Of a stretch of DNA of 64,000 nt, positions 30,405-43,522 are shown in pieces. Origin of the DNA: Musa acuminata AAA Group (taxonomy: Eukaryota; Streptophyta; Magnoliopsida; Zingiberales; Musaceae). Numbering within the stretch: position 1 is the stretch's first letter; each line of letters begins with the position of its first letter. The stretch is taken from contig NC_088339.1 of NCBI RefSeq assembly GCF_036884655.1, positions 24,137,501-24,201,500 of the forward strand, given 5' to 3'. The position numbers were made by a program, and so were the translations under genes. The notes beneath the pieces were generated by a model. That model was not told where the DNA came from. It did not search any database and was given only the letters and a program-made list of their open reading frames with translations.

Positions 30405-32675
30405 CTACACATCTCCCCCATCACCCTGATATACTGGAGGAATAACTGGGTCACAATCTGCTAATCCTTCTACAGAAGTCTTGGCTGGTGCCTTCTTTTT
30501 CAAATCCTCAAAGGTTTGATCCTCAAAGAAGACCACATCTCTGCTCCTGAACACCTTCTGCTTTTCTGGATCCCAAAGCCTGTAACCAAATTGATCATGT
30601 GAGTAACCAAGAAAAATACATTCTTTAGACTTACCATCCAACTTGGACCTCTCATTATCTGGAACATGTGCAAATGCACGACAACCAAATACTCTCAAAT
30701 GCCTGTAGGAAACATCTTTCTCTGACCATACTTGCTCTGCAACATCACCATCTAGGGCTGTACATGGTGATAAGTTGATCACATCAACTGCAGTCCTCAA
30801 AGCCTCATCCCAAAACCTTTTGGGTAGCTTGGCCTGTGAAAGCATACATCTGATCTTTTCCATGATGGTGCGGTTCATCCTCTCTGCAATTGCATTATGC
30901 TGAGGTGTACCAGGAACTGTCATCTCATGTTGGATCCCATGTGACCTGCAATAGTCATTAAACAATCCCGTATATTCACCACCATTATCTGATCTTATGC
31001 ATTTCAATTTCCTTTCTGTCTCCCTTTCAACCCTGGCATGAAACTCTTTGAAGACATTAATAACCTGATCTTTGGTCTTCAAAGCATAAGCCCAAACTTT
31101 CCTGGAAAAATCATCTATAAAAGTGACAAAATAAAGTGCACCACTTATACCAAGAACATCAACAGATCCACCAGGAGTTTTTGTCCTCAAAGGACCACAT
31201 ACATATGTATAAACACGGTCTAAGGCATGCATTTTTCTAGACAAAGCAGCACTAGCAAATGAAACTCTATGTTGTTTACTAGCCAAACAATCAATACAAG
31301 GGTTCAGATGTATACCTCTGAGATCTGGTAATACCTCTCTCTTGGAAAGAGCTTGCAGCCCCTTCTCGCTCATGTGTCCCAATCGCCTATGCCACAACTC
31401 CATACTGAAGTCTTTCTCTGTAGCATTTAACTGCTCACCATAAGCTTTAGCCTGCAACCTGTACAAAGTATGACATTTCTTTCCACTAGCTATAACAAGA
31501 GAACCCTTAATGAGCTTCCATTGCCCTCTGTGAAATCTGCTTTCATAGTCTTCATCATCTAGTCTTCCAACTGAAATTAAATTCAACCTCAAGTCAATCA
31601 CATGCCTCACATCCTTAAGTACCAACTTGCAGTCAAGGTTGGTCTTTAAATGGATATCACCCATGCCAATGATGTCTGCTGTGCCATAGTTGCCCATCTT
31701 GACAACACCAAAGTTTCCAGACCTGTATGTAGCAAAAAACTCTCTCCGAGGTGTAGCATGATAAGAAGCACCTGTGTCAATCACCCACTCAAGATCCTGA
31801 CACACACAAGAAAAAATATCATCGGAAGGAGACAAAATCAAATAATCACCACCCTGCACTGTAGCTGTAGTATTATCCTTTGACTCTGTAGACTCCACTT
31901 CTTTTTCCTTTTTCTTGTTCTTCTTAGGTTGCTTACATTGGTTCTTGTAATGTCCTTTCTCACCACAGTTATAGCAAACAATATCTTTTCTTGATCTTGA
32001 CTTGCTCCTACCCATACGTGAACTGCTTCTGGACTTTGACCTTCCTCTGTTCTCTGAGATAAGTGCGTGTGAATCATTCTGAGATGTTGTCGAACTCTTT
32101 CTTCTCAACTCCTCATTCAACAAACTGCTTGTTACTTGACTTATAGTGACAATACCATCTGGCGCAGAATTACTAAGGGAAACCACCAGTGTCTCCCAAC
32201 TTTCTGGTAATGAACTGAGAAGTAACAATGCCTGCAACTCATCATCAAGAGATATTTTCATAGAGGATAACTCGTTAGTAATACTCTGCATTTCATTCAA
32301 ATGCTCAGTAACAGAAGCACCCTCTCTATATTTTAGGTTCACAAGTTTTCTGATCAAAAAAGCTTTGTTGCCAGCTGTTTTTCTTTCATAGAGACTTTCC
32401 AATTTTTTCCAAAGAGAATATGCAGAAATTTCAGTAGAAACATGGTGAAAGACACTATCATCAAGCCATTGTCTAATAAACCCAATTGTTTTTCGATCTA
32501 ACCTCTTCCACTCATCATCTGTCATAGTTGTAGGTTTTGCACTATCCCCTTGCAAAGGTCCATACAAATCTTTGCAATACAAGAGATCTTCCATTCTTGG
32601 TTTCCATATCATCCAATTATTTCCATTCAAACTAATCATGCGAGAAATATTACTGGCCTCCATGTTCAAATACAA
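30405..32675 (-). CDS. Copia-M gag-protease-integrase ORF, unit 2
   Basis: 756 codons with the same protein as unit 1, including Ser121 and Tyr491. A silent base difference lies near 32480. Confidence 0.87.
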   Translation of the reverse strand: MYLNMEASNISRMISLNGNNWMIWKPRMEDLLYCKDLYGPLQGDSAKPTTMTDDEWKRLDRKTIGFIRQWLDDSVFHHVSTEISAYSLWKKLESLYERKTAGNKAFLIRKLVNLKYREGASVTEHLNEMQSITNELSSMKISLDDELQALLLLSSLPESWETLVVSLSNSAPDGIVTISQVTSSLLNEELRRKSSTTSQNDSHALISENRGRSKSRSSSRMGRSKSRSRKDIVCYNCGEKGHYKNQCKQPKKNKKKEKEVESTESKDNTTATVQGGDYLILSPSDDIFSCVCQDLEWVIDTGASYHATPRREFFATYRSGNFGVVKMGNYGTADIIGMGDIHLKTNLDCKLVLKDVRHVIDLRLNLISVGRLDDEDYESRFHRGQWKLIKGSLVIASGKKCHTLYRLQAKAYGEQLNATEKDFSMELWHRRLGHMSEKGLQALSKREVLPDLRGIHLNPCIDCLASKQHRVSFASAALSRKMHALDRVYTYVCGPLRTKTPGGSVDVLGISGALYFVTFIDDFSRKVWAYALKTKDQVINVFKEFHARVERETERKLKCIRSDNGGEYTGLFNDYCRSHGIQHEMTVPGTPQHNAIAERMNRTIMEKIRCMLSQAKLPKRFWDEALRTAVDVINLSPCTALDGDVAEQVWSEKDVSYRHLRVFGCRAFAHVPDNERSKLDGKSKECIFLGYSHDQFGYRLWDPEKQKVFRSRDVVFFEDQTFEDLKKKAPAKTSVEGLADCDPVIPPVYQGDGGDV

Positions 32676-32710
32676 AAATTAAATCACCAAAACCCCGCTC
32701 TGATACCAGT

Positions 32711-33315
32711 TGATGGGGATATAAACAGGAATAACCTTTGTATAGGAACAAATACTAGAAGACCAAAATACGCAGCGGAATAAAATGGAAACACAATCAA
32801 ACAGAACACCAAGATATACGTGGAAAACTCCTTCAATGTGAAGGGTAAAAACCACGGGGCAAACTAGAGATAATCTACTATGAGAATAATGAATGTACAA
32901 ATCTCAATCTCTTACCCAAAACCCTAGCAACAACCACAAGAGAATAACTGGGATATAAGGATCACGTCACTGCCCACAATATCTAAAACCTCCCCAAGTA
33001 ATCACAGTAAGAGTCTACTGTAGATTTGATCTAACCTGAGATGAGAACACTGCTAGATGATTGTGAACAGTTTCTCTGCGTTGTCCTTGTCTTCTTCCCT
33101 TTCTTTCTCTTCCTTTTCTGCCTTGTTCTCCTTCTTCTCTTTGGAATCTCGTGGCTACAAAGATCTGCCTCGTTGCTGCCTTTTTATAGCTTTAATCTGC
33201 CTCTAAAACGTAGCCACCACACCCCTCTAATCTTAATTAGGATTAGGTTAAGAGGGGGTGTGGGCTGTGGGCTGATAAAGCCCACATGGGCTGAATATGG
33301 GCCATCAGCCCAACA
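32711..33315 (-). repeat. 5' LTR of Copia-M, unit 2
   Basis: Has GGCTACAAAG and CACTGCTAG, the form shared by units 2-5. Confidence 0.92.
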
Positions 33316-34087
33316 AGAAATAAGATCAATATATACACATATATAATGTAATATAATACAAGATGGAACTCTTTCATCTTCTGATTTAAAAGCCTAAGCT
33401 AATGAGATATAGTCGATTGATATACGTTTTTAATATAAAAATTATTAAAATAAAAATAAAATATCCACATAGGTCACCAACTCATACGCCACTTCAAGAA
33501 TTTATTGAAATATATCCACAAAGACTAGTTCAAGACTATAAGGAAAAAGATCAATATGTAGTGATAGGAAATATATCCACAAGGTGAAAATAGTTCATGT
33601 TCATTTCTTTTTTTTGTGTGTGAAAGATATACAATTCTTAAAAGAGAACACCTAGGCTTATTATCGAGTCGGATCTGACCAGGTACGGAATCCCAACTTG
33701 AGAGCGGCCAAAATGATCTTCACCAGTTAACCCGTCGTCGACTAACACAACAGCTTGAAATCTTCCGCCATTTCGTGCAATGCAAATGTGAGAACGTTAA
33801 ATCACGTTTTGTCGTCGTCAAAATGTTAGCGAAGACGGGGAGCGAAGCTGTTCAAGTAAACAGCCGCGGTTTGAACGAGTCTAAAAGTCTCCGGAGAGAA
33901 GGGGATACTTTGAATCGACTTCAAACCCATGCATACCACACAGGACGACGATCGACGGTGATGGGGTGTATATATATATATATATATATGTAAGCTCTCA
34001 GCCCTTTCCCGCACACCAACCTTTGCTTCATTCATTCATCCTCGAACTGATAACCCATCTTTCTTGGATCCTCTGCTTTGATCGACC

Positions 34088-34201
34088 ATGGCCACCGCGT
34101 CCACGCACCTGTTGCTGTTCCTCCTGCTGGTTTCGAGCAGCTTGCAGCCTCTCACGGCGGCGAGAGCAATGGAGGGAGACGAGTGGTGGCGGGAGTATTG
34201 A
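34088..34201 (+). pseudogene. Gene B truncated peptide, unit 3
   Basis: Same 37-codon product and LTR-supplied stop. Confidence 0.85.
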
Positions 34202-34597
34202 GATCTGATTCATAGTTATCTATCTAGATTGTTATCATGATCTAGTGGTTACATGATGATTTCAATAACCACTTCAATCATGATCTAGTAGTTATAAGGT
34301 GGTTTCAATAACTACCTCATGATCTAGTAGTTATAGGGTGGTTGTCACTAGGTCCTATAAATAGGACCGTAGTTCATGTAGCAAGGTATATAGAGATAGC
34401 AGACAGATAGATAGAGAGTCTGTGTGCACTTGGTATCTTGTAAGTGTTCTTATCAATCCTCTTGCTTTTAATACTACAACAGTTTTCTTGAATCAAAAGG
34501 ATTCTTTTTACTCGTATCGTAGTATTATGTTTTTCCTTGCTCCTCCATCCCCAACATTTGTGGTATCAGAGCCTAGTTTCAATCTGAACTGGGCATT

Positions 34598-35485
34598 ATG
34601 GCTTTTAATGGTAATTCGATGTCTCAACCCCTTATCCCCATCTTCTCGGGCAAAAGTTATGAATTTTGGAGTATCAAGATGAAGACTCTATTCAAGTCTC
34701 AAAATCTTTGGAACTTAATAGAGAATGGATATGCAGATCCAGATGACGAAATCAGGCTGAGGGAGAATAGAAAGAATGACTAAAATGCATTGTTCTTCAT
34801 TCAACAAGCTGTACATGAGACGATCTTCTCAAGAATTACAGCAGCGACAACCTCAAAGCAAGCTTGGTTGATACTTCAAAATGAATTTCAAGGCTCATCA
34901 AGGGTGATTACGGTAAAACTTCAAACCCTCCGTCGTGAGTTTAAAATTTTGTTCATGAAAAGCTATGAATCAGTGCAAGATTTTCTTTCTCGAGTGACTG
35001 AAATTGTTAGTCAAATGAAATCTTATGGTGAAGATCTTCCTGATCATATAATTGTTGCAAAAGTTTTGAGAAGTTTAACTCCGAAATTTGATCATGTTGT
35101 TGCCGCAATTGAGGAATCAAAAGATTTATCTACTTATTCATTTGATGAACTAATGGGTTCTTTGCAAGCACATGAAGTAAGGTTGAATAGGTCACTTGAA
35201 AAAAGTGAAGGAAAAACATTTCAGGTTAAGGGAGAGTCTTCTACTTCAAAAGAAGACAAAAAATCAATAGGAAGAGGATGTGGCAGAGGAGGATTTCGTG
35301 GTAGAGGAAATGAAAGAGGAAGAGGACACTTTGATGAACAAGGGCAATCAAATTATGATCAAAAAAATTACAAAAGTGGAATTCAATGTCACTATTGTAA
35401 AAAGTTTGGTCAGCAGATTGCTGGAAAAGATAAAAGCAAGCAAGCTATGTGGAGAAAAATGAAGAAAATAATAAGTTGTTTATGA
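34598..35485 (+). pseudogene. Copia-P gag with TAA at codon 62, unit 3
   Basis: Stop at 34781-34783. Codons before it keep Pro48 and Leu54 as in unit 1. Confidence 0.85.
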
Positions 35486-36570
35486 CTCATTCACAAATTC
35501 ATAACATCTCAAATGATATTTGGTTTTTGGATAGTGGATGTTTTAATCATATGTCAGGCATAAAATCAATATTTAGATATATTGATGAGACTCACAAGTT
35601 GAATGTTAGACTTGGAGATAATAAGCAAATCCAAGTGGAAGGGAAAGGAACAATTGAGGTGAAGATAAATCAAGGGAAGGTAAAATACCTTGATAATGTT
35701 TTCTTTATTCCTACTTTATCACATAACTTGTTGAGTGTTGGACAATTAGTAGATGATGGATATTCAGTAATATTTGATAATGGTTCATGTACTATTAGAG
35801 ATAAGAAATCTGGTTTGATTATAGTAAATGTTTGCATGACACAAAACAAGATGTTTCCACTTGATGTGTTAAATATTGAAAGGCATGTGCTTATCACAAC
35901 TCAAAAGAATGAGTCTAGTTTATGGCATTTAAGATATGGACACCTTAACATTAAAGGTTTAAGGTTGTTAAGTAAAAAAGGAATAGTTTTTGGATTGCCT
36001 AAGATTAATACACTTGATGTATGTAAAGGATGTATTTATGGCAAACAAAGTAGAAAACCATTTCCTATTGGAAAAGCATGGAGAGCATCTAATTGTCTTG
36101 AATTAATTCATGCTGACTTATGTGGACCTATGAATATAAAATCATTTGGTGGAAGTCAATATTTTTTATTGTTTACGGATGATAATAGTCGCATGAGTTG
36201 GGTATAATTTTTGAAATTGAAATCTGAAACATTTGATAATTTTTGAAAGTTTAAGGCACTTGTAGAAAGATAAAGTGGTAGATATATAAAGACACTTTAG
36301 ACAGATAGAGGTGGTGAATTTTTATCTAATGAGTTTAGTTCTTTTTGTGAAGAAAATGGTATTCACAGAGAATTGACAGCACCATATACACCGGAGCAAA
36401 ATGGTGTAGCTGAGCGTAAGAATCGGACTGTCGTTGAAATGGCAAGAAGTTTGCATAAAGGAAAACATCTTCGAAATCAGTTTTGGGCAGAAGCAGTTGC
36501 AACAGCAGTTTATTTGTTGAATATTTCACCAACAAAGACTGTTATGAATCGAACTCCTTTTGAGGCTTGG
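35449..36570 (+). pseudogene. Copia-P protease/integrase remnant, unit 3
   Basis: Same stops and end point as unit 2. Confidence 0.85.
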
Positions 36571-36714
36571 GCCTTGTTGCAGAGACCCCAGCAACAGGCC
36601 GCCCTGCTCCCGCCACCACTCGTCTCCCTCCATTGCCCTCGCCGCCGTGAGAGGCTGCAAGCTGCTCGAAACCAGCAGGAGGAACAGCAAGAGCTGCGTG
36701 GACGCGGTGGCCAT
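36526..36714 (-). CDS. Chimeric secreted-peptide ORF, unit 3
   Basis: 62 codons, identical product. Confidence 0.45.
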   Translation of the reverse strand: MATASTQLLLFLLLVSSSLQPLTAARAMEGDEWWREQGGLLLGSLQQGPSLKRSSIHNSLCW

Positions 36715-37408
36715 GATCGTTCAAATGAACTAGTCGAGCGATCGAGCAGATGATCCGAGAACAATGGCTTGTCAATATGAAGACGACCGTGGCTAAGGTT
36801 GGTGTGAGGGAAAAGGTTGAGACGGTGCTCCATATATAGCTGCTCACCGTCAGCAACCTCGACGCTTGTGTGCTCGATTAGCATTGTCTCGAGGTCGATT
36901 CAGCGTGCTCCCCGGGCTTCGAAGACTTTAGACTGCTTCAAAACACGGCTGTTTACCAGTAAATCTTCGTTCATAAGGCTTTGACGGCAGAATGGTTTAA
37001 CGTTATCACATTTGCGTTGCCGTCATGCATGGACTGAGGAACAGCAACAGCTGCGTGGACGCGGTGGCCATGGTCGATCAAAGCAGAGGATCCAAGAAAG
37101 ATGGGTTATCAGTTCGAGGATGAATGAATGAAGCAAAGGTTGGTGTGCGGGAAAGGGCTGAGAGCTTACATATATATATACATCTCATCACCGTCGATCG
37201 CCGTCCAGTGTGTTCTGCATGTGTTTGAAGTCGATTCAAAGTATCCCCTTCTCTCCGGAGACTCTTATTCTCGTTCAAACCGTGACTGTTTACTTGATCA
37301 TATTCGTTCATCGTCTTCACAACATTTTGACGGACGACAAAACGTGGTTTAACGTTCCCACATTTGCATTGCCGTCTTGGACGGATGCGTCGCACGAAAT
37401 GACGGAAG
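36571..37408 (-). pseudogene. A-prime (36571..37037) and B-prime (37038..37408), unit 3
   Basis: Inverted copies as in unit 2. Confidence 0.85.
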
Positions 37409-37626
37409 GAATCCATCCACATTTGATACTGTGAATAAATTGGATGGACAATTTCAATCCATTCCTTGTGCGTTACATTGAAAGGAGTATGTGGATCGAT
37501 GGCTCCACTTGACCGGGGGAGGAGGTGAGGATGGAGGAATATTTAGTTGTCCTCAGTGAGTACGATGGGTTCCACACATCAAGAATATGACGTACGTTTG
37601 TCGTGTGGGGTGCATTAAATTAATGT

Positions 37627-38444
37627 TCCACAAGACTTCTCTGATTTTTAAATTATAAATTAGCAAATAGCTAAACAGTTTAAGAATAAACACATAGAGA
37701 GATGTATAGAATGTATACTTGGAGAAATCATCCTTTTATAGCTTTTAAATTGGGGTATTTTTCTGGTATACATAGGAATACTCCTTTCAAATGTTGTGCC
37801 AACGGAGCATACTAATATTATACTGAATTACCACTTGCCAACTAAATGGGTATGATTTATGTCATCTCATCTTATCGAGAAGATTACCAAACGGTTTTTA
37901 TAATAATTAATTATGTTCTATGCGTTTAAGTATTGATGGATTGCTTTAGATTTTGATTGTCAAATTATCTTATGTCAAATTTTAATTGACTATCAAATCT
38001 AATCGTACTAATAAACTTGCCCAAAGATATTGGAAGATATTGGTAGCATAATCATATCTATAAATTCAATATCAAAAAGTGGAATACTAATTCAGAACAT
38101 CTATGGTGTTAAGTTAAAGGACCAAATACACCACTGGAATGACAGAATCATTATTTGATAATGAGGTATCCTTAACCATTCGGCATTTCATGAACGAATT
38201 AATCAATGAACTCATTCTCCAATGAGCATCTATACAATATCCCTAATGTCCCCACATGAGCAGCTATGAAACCAGCCACCTCTATCATATGGACGAGTAT
38301 ATAGTACACTAGCTTATTCGGTTATCTCGATATCCATCTCGAGTAACATATGACTGGGATTCTTTAGGGTTTATGTTTAAAGGTGAATCGGTCTCAATAT
38401 CGTTATCTTATCTCGATTTGATTCTCATTATACAAATTCATGAA

Positions 38445-38521
<77 letters not shown>

Positions 38522-39158
38522 AACAATATAAAGTGAGATAATATCATAATAATAATAATAAGAAAAAAGGTGTGTATCATATCACATGTGTCATCACTCA
38601 CGTTATTGGCTTATAGGGCACCTATGACTAGTAATGTCACACTTAATTTAAAGTCAATCACCTACGTGCCTGAAACTTTTTTCAAAGACAATATGAGACA
38701 ATGGCTTTATCAATGGATCTGCGATGTTATCTTTGGATGAAACTTTTTTTACTACTATATCTCCTCGAGCCATGAATATCTCTAATAAGTTAGAAACTCC
38801 TCAGAATATTTCTGATGAGACCCGAATTCCCTCATTTGTGTAATTATCATATAGTTGTTACAATATAAAGGAATCGAATCCTTGCTACTCGACATAACTC
38901 TCAGATCTGTGATGAATTTCTTCATCCAGACTCTCTCCTTTATTGCCTCTAACATAGCAATATACTTTGCCTCTATGGTCAAGTCGACAATAGTATCTTG
39001 TTTGGAACTCTTCCAGCATATTGCTACATATATCCTGAATTAGACTTGTTGTTATTGACATCGAATTAGAAACTCGAGTCCATGTAACGCTCAACCCTCA
39101 GGCTACTACCTTTATATACTAGTAAAAGATTCTTTGTCATTCTCAAGTACTTGAGAAT
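37627..39158 (-). mobile_element. Copia-R remnant, unit 3
   Basis: Carries private bases: TTATCGAG near 37872, ATACTTTGC near 38962 (Glu to Lys in the RNase H relic). Confidence 0.65.
38451..38519. repeat. (TA)n microsatellite, unit 3
   Basis: About 69 bases. Confidence 0.95.
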
Positions 39159-39306
39159 ATACTAGTAAAAGATATTTTGTCTGATTATATGGTTTTATTT
39201 AATTAGATAAAATATTTTATAAATTTGATTAAATTTTGATATAATTATCCAATAGAGATGATTTTCACTCATAATATAATTTCTTAGGAGATGATATTCA
39301 CTCATA

Positions 39307-39545
39307 ACCATGCAAGACTTGGATGGATACTGATGGTGGCTATCTCTCAAGAACAAGCTCTATGGATACCTTAATTTGGATGCAACTGTAGCAACTCATC
39401 GATTGAAGTTTGTACCAACGTATTGATTTATATAACTTATTGAATATGTTAGCTTCTAATAGAACTCTCCTCGTGCCATTTGAGCATCTAAATTCACGAT
39501 AAAACGATGGCTCGATGGTATATACTAACTTAGCTAATAAAGACT
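39307..39545 (+). repeat. Copied gene-A 3' flank, unit 3
   Basis: Forward orientation, as in unit 1. Confidence 0.8.
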
Positions 39546-39635
39546 TCTAAAAAATATTTTCATGTAAGATGAAACGAAGAATACTGTGACAGCCATCTCT
39601 CCCAGTGAAGCAACTTTAAGTTCTAGTGTTAGAAA

Positions 39636-40239
39636 TGATGGGGATATAAACAGGAATAACCTTTGTATAGGAACAAATACTAGAAGACCAAAATACGCAG
39701 CAGAATAAAATGGAAACACAATCAAACAGAACACCATGATATATATGGAAAACTCCTTCAATGTGAAGGGTAAAAACCACGGGGCAAACTAGAGATAATC
39801 TACTATGAGAATAATGAATGTACAAATCTCAATCTCTTGCCCAAAACCCTAGCAACAACCACAAGAGAATAACTAGGATACAAGGATCACGTCACTGCCC
39901 ACGATATCTAAAACCTCCCCAAGTAATCACAGCAAGAGTCTACTGTAGATTTGATCTAACCTGAGATGAGAACACTGCTAGATGATTGTGAACAGTTTCT
40001 CTGCGTTGTCCTTGTCTTCTTCCCTTTCTTTCTCTTCCTTTTCTGCCTTGTTCTCCTTCTTCTCTTTGGAATCTCGTGGCTCCAAAGATCTGCCTCGTTG
40101 CTGCCTTTTTATAGCTTTAATCTACCTCTAAAATGCAGCCACCACACCCCCTAATCTTAATTAGGGTTAGGTTAAGAGGGGGTGTGGACTGTGGGCTGAT
40201 AAAGCCCACATGGGCTGAATATGGGCCATCAGCCCAACA
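39636..40239 (-). repeat. 3' LTR of Copia-M, unit 3
   Basis: Reads ACCAAAATACG as in units 2 and 4. Confidence 0.92.
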
Positions 40240-40281
40240 ACCTCCCCCTTCAGCCCATAAGAGAGGTTGTCCCATGACTCC

Positions 40282-40611
40282 TCAATGTGAAGCAATGCCG
40301 ACCAACTGTCGGCATATCTCCTGTCTTTCTTTTGGTAAGGTCTTCGTCAACATGTCTGCTCCGTTGTCATCTGTATGAATTTTCTGAAGCTGCAACTGCT
40401 TTTCTTCCTGCTCACTCTCAACTGCTTCCTGGTAACTCTCTGGTTCACCTGCATTAGTAAGCATCACATACTCATCTGTAGAGTATCTTCTGGAAGGTTG
40501 ACGTTGTCTAGAAGATCTTCTCAACTGAGGTTCTGCGGGAACTTGCTCTCCTACTTCTTCTTGCTCAACATGTCCTACAGGTAAATCAACATCAGGCTCT
40601 ACACTATTTTC
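40282..40611 (-). pseudogene. Copia-M RNase H tail, unit 3
   Basis: Ends GIASH instead of GMASH, shared with unit 4. Confidence 0.82.
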
Positions 40612-42882
40612 CTACACATCTCCCCCATCACCCTGATATACTGGAGGAATAACCGGGTCACAATCTGCTAATCCTTCTACAGAAGTCTTGGCTGGTGCCT
40701 TCTTCTTCAAATCCTCAAAGGTTTGATCCTCAAAGAAGACCACATCTCTGCTCCTGAACACCTTCTGCTTTTCTGGATCCCAAAGCCTGTAACCAAATTG
40801 ATCATGTGAGTAACCAAGAAAAATACATTCTTTAGACTTACCATCCAACTTGGACCTCTCATTATCTGGAACATGTGCAAATGCACGACAACCAAATACT
40901 CTCAAATGCCTGTAGGAAACATCTTTCTCTGACCATACTTGCTCTGCAACATCACCATCTAGGGCTGTACATGGTGATAAGTTGATCACATCAACTGCAG
41001 TCCTCAAAGCCTCATCCCAAAACCTTTTGGGTAGCTTGGCCTGTGAAAGCATACATCTGATCTTTTCCATGATGGTGCGGTTCATCCTCTCTGCAATTGC
41101 ATTATGCTGAGGTGTACCAGGAACTGTCATCTCATGTTGGATCCCATGTGACCTGCAATAGTCATTAAACAATCCCGTATATTCACCACCATTATCTGAT
41201 CTTATGCATTTCAATTTCCTTTCTGTCTCCCTTTCAACCCTGGCATGAAACTCTTTGAAGACATTAATAACCTGATCTTTGGTCTTCAAAGCATAAGCCC
41301 AAACTTTCCTGGAAAAATCATCTATAAAAGTGACAAAATAAAGTGCACCACTTATACCAAGAACATCAACAGATCCACCAGGAGTTTTTGTCCTCAAAGG
41401 ACCACATACATATGTATAAACACGGTCTAAGGCATGCATTTTTCTAGACAAAGCAGCACTAGCAAATGAAACTCTATGTTGTTTACTAGCCAAACAATCA
41501 ATACAAGGGTTCAGATGTATACCTCTGAGATCTGGTAATACCTCTCTCTTGGAAAGAGCTTGCAGCCCCTTCTCGCTCATGTGTCCCAATCGCCTATGCC
41601 ACAACTCCATACTGAAGTCTTTCTCTGTAGCATTTAACTGCTCACCATAAGCTTTAGCCTGCAACCTGTACAAAGTATGACATTTCTTTCCACTAGCTAT
41701 AACAAGAGAACCCTTAATGAGCTTCCATTGCCCTCTGTGAAATCTGCTTTCATAGTCTTCATCATCTAGTCTTCCAACTGAAATTAAATTCAACCTCAAG
41801 TCAATCACATGCCTCACATCCTTAAGTACCAACTTGCAGTCAAGGTTGGTCTTTAAATGGATATCACCCATGCCAATGATGTCTGCTGTGCCATAGTTGC
41901 CCATCTTGACAACACCAAAGTTTCCAGACCTGTATGTAGCAAAAAACTCTCTCCGAGGTGTAGCATGATAAGAAGCACCTGTGTCAATCACCCACTCAAG
42001 ATCCTGACACACACAAGAAAAAATATCATCGGAAGGAGACAAAATCAAATAATCACCACCCTGCACTGTAGCTGTAGTATTATCCTTTGACTCTGTAGAC
42101 TCCACTTCTTTTTCCTTTTTCTTGTTCTTCTTAGGTTGCTTACATTGGTTCTTGTAATGTCCTTTCTCACCACAGTTATAGCAAACAATATCTTTTCTTG
42201 ATCTTGACTTGCTCCTACCCATACGTGAACTGCTTCTGGACTTTGACCTTCCTCTGTTCTCTGAGATAAGTGCGTGTGAATCATTCTGAGATGTTGTCGA
42301 ACTCTTTCTTCTCAACTCCTCATTCAACAAACTGCTTGTTACTTGACTTATAGTGACAATACCATCTGGCGCAGAATTACTAAGGGAAACCACCAGTGTC
42401 TCCCAACTTTCTGGTAATGAACTGAGAAGTAACAATGCCTGCAACTCATCATCAAGAGATATTTTCATAGAGGATAACTCGTTAGTAATACTCTGCATTT
42501 CATTCAAATGCTCAGTAACAAAAGCACCCTCTCTATATTTTAGGTTCACAAGTTTTCTGATCAAAAAAGCTTTGTTGCCAGCTGTTTTTCTTTCATAGAG
42601 ACTTTCCAATTTTTTCCAAAGAGAATATGCAGAAATTTCAGTAGAAACATGGTGAAAGACACTATCATCAAGCCATTGTCTAATAAACCCAATTGTTTTT
42701 CGATCTAACCTCTTCCACTCATCATCTGTCATAGTTGTAGGTTTTGCACTATCCCCTTGCAAAGGTCCATACAAATCTTTGCAATACAAGAGATCTTCCA
42801 TTCTTGGTTTCCATATCATCCAATTATTTCCATTCAAACTAATCATGCGAGAAATATTACTGGCCTCCATGTTCAAATACAA
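40612..42882 (-). CDS. Copia-M gag-protease-integrase ORF, unit 3
   Basis: 756 codons; Ser121 is Phe. Tyr491 and the final stop are unchanged. Confidence 0.87.
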   Translation of the reverse strand: MYLNMEASNISRMISLNGNNWMIWKPRMEDLLYCKDLYGPLQGDSAKPTTMTDDEWKRLDRKTIGFIRQWLDDSVFHHVSTEISAYSLWKKLESLYERKTAGNKAFLIRKLVNLKYREGAFVTEHLNEMQSITNELSSMKISLDDELQALLLLSSLPESWETLVVSLSNSAPDGIVTISQVTSSLLNEELRRKSSTTSQNDSHALISENRGRSKSRSSSRMGRSKSRSRKDIVCYNCGEKGHYKNQCKQPKKNKKKEKEVESTESKDNTTATVQGGDYLILSPSDDIFSCVCQDLEWVIDTGASYHATPRREFFATYRSGNFGVVKMGNYGTADIIGMGDIHLKTNLDCKLVLKDVRHVIDLRLNLISVGRLDDEDYESRFHRGQWKLIKGSLVIASGKKCHTLYRLQAKAYGEQLNATEKDFSMELWHRRLGHMSEKGLQALSKREVLPDLRGIHLNPCIDCLASKQHRVSFASAALSRKMHALDRVYTYVCGPLRTKTPGGSVDVLGISGALYFVTFIDDFSRKVWAYALKTKDQVINVFKEFHARVERETERKLKCIRSDNGGEYTGLFNDYCRSHGIQHEMTVPGTPQHNAIAERMNRTIMEKIRCMLSQAKLPKRFWDEALRTAVDVINLSPCTALDGDVAEQVWSEKDVSYRHLRVFGCRAFAHVPDNERSKLDGKSKECIFLGYSHDQFGYRLWDPEKQKVFRSRDVVFFEDQTFEDLKKKAPAKTSVEGLADCDPVIPPVYQGDGGDV

Positions 42883-42917
42883 AAATTAAATCACCAAAAC
42901 CCCGCTCTGATACCAGT

Positions 42918-43522
42918 TGATGGGGATATAAACAGGAATAACCTTTGTATAGGAACAAATACTAGAAGACCAAAATACGCAGCGGAATAAAATGGAAACA
43001 CAATCAAACAGAACACCAAGATATACGTGGAAAACTCCTTCAATGTGAAGGGTAAAAACCACGGGGCAAACTAGAGATAATCTACTATGAGAATAATGAA
43101 TGTACAAATCTCAATCTCTTACCCAAAACCCTAGCAACAACCACAAGAGAATAACTGGGATATAAGGATCACGTCACTGCCCACAATATCTAAAACCTCC
43201 CCAAGTAATCACAGTAAGAGTCTACTGTAGATTTGATCTAACCTGAGATGAGAACACTGCTAGATGATTGTGAACAGTTTCTCTGCGTTGTCCTTGTCTT
43301 CTTCCCTTTCTTTCTCTTCCTTTTCTGCCTTGTTCTCCTTCTTCTCTTTGGAATCTCGTGGCTACAAAGATCTGCCTCGTTGCTGCCTTTTTATAGCTTT
43401 AATCTGCCTCTAAAACGTAGCCACCACACCCCTCTAATCTTAATTAGGATTAGGTTAAGAGGGGGTGTGGGCTGTGGGCTGATAAAGCCCACATGGGCTG
43501 AATATGGGCCATCAGCCCAACA
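42918..43522 (-). repeat. 5' LTR of Copia-M, unit 3
   Basis: Units 2-5 type. Confidence 0.92.

Larger units (their letters stand above)
29429..33315 (-). mobile_element. Copia-M, unit 2
   Basis: 3' LTR 29429..30032, 5' LTR 32711..33315, primer site 32697..32708, AGAAA on both sides. Same length as in unit 1. Confidence 0.93.
23377..33582. repeat. Array unit 2 (10,206 bp)
   Basis: Same order as unit 1. Private or partly shared variants: gag codons 48 and 54 read Leu and Pro (shared with unit 5), a 71-base TA tract (28245..28315), and AATAGAACACC in the Copia-M 3' LTR. Confidence 0.95.
34196..36570 (+). mobile_element. Copia-P, unit 3
   Basis: LTR 34196..34556, primer site 34561..34572. The LTR has CCTCTTGC, shared with unit 1 only. 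Confidence 0.9.
39636..43522 (-). mobile_element. Copia-M, unit 3
   Basis: 3' LTR 39636..40239, 5' LTR 42918..43522, primer site 42904..42915, AGAAA flanks. Confidence 0.93.
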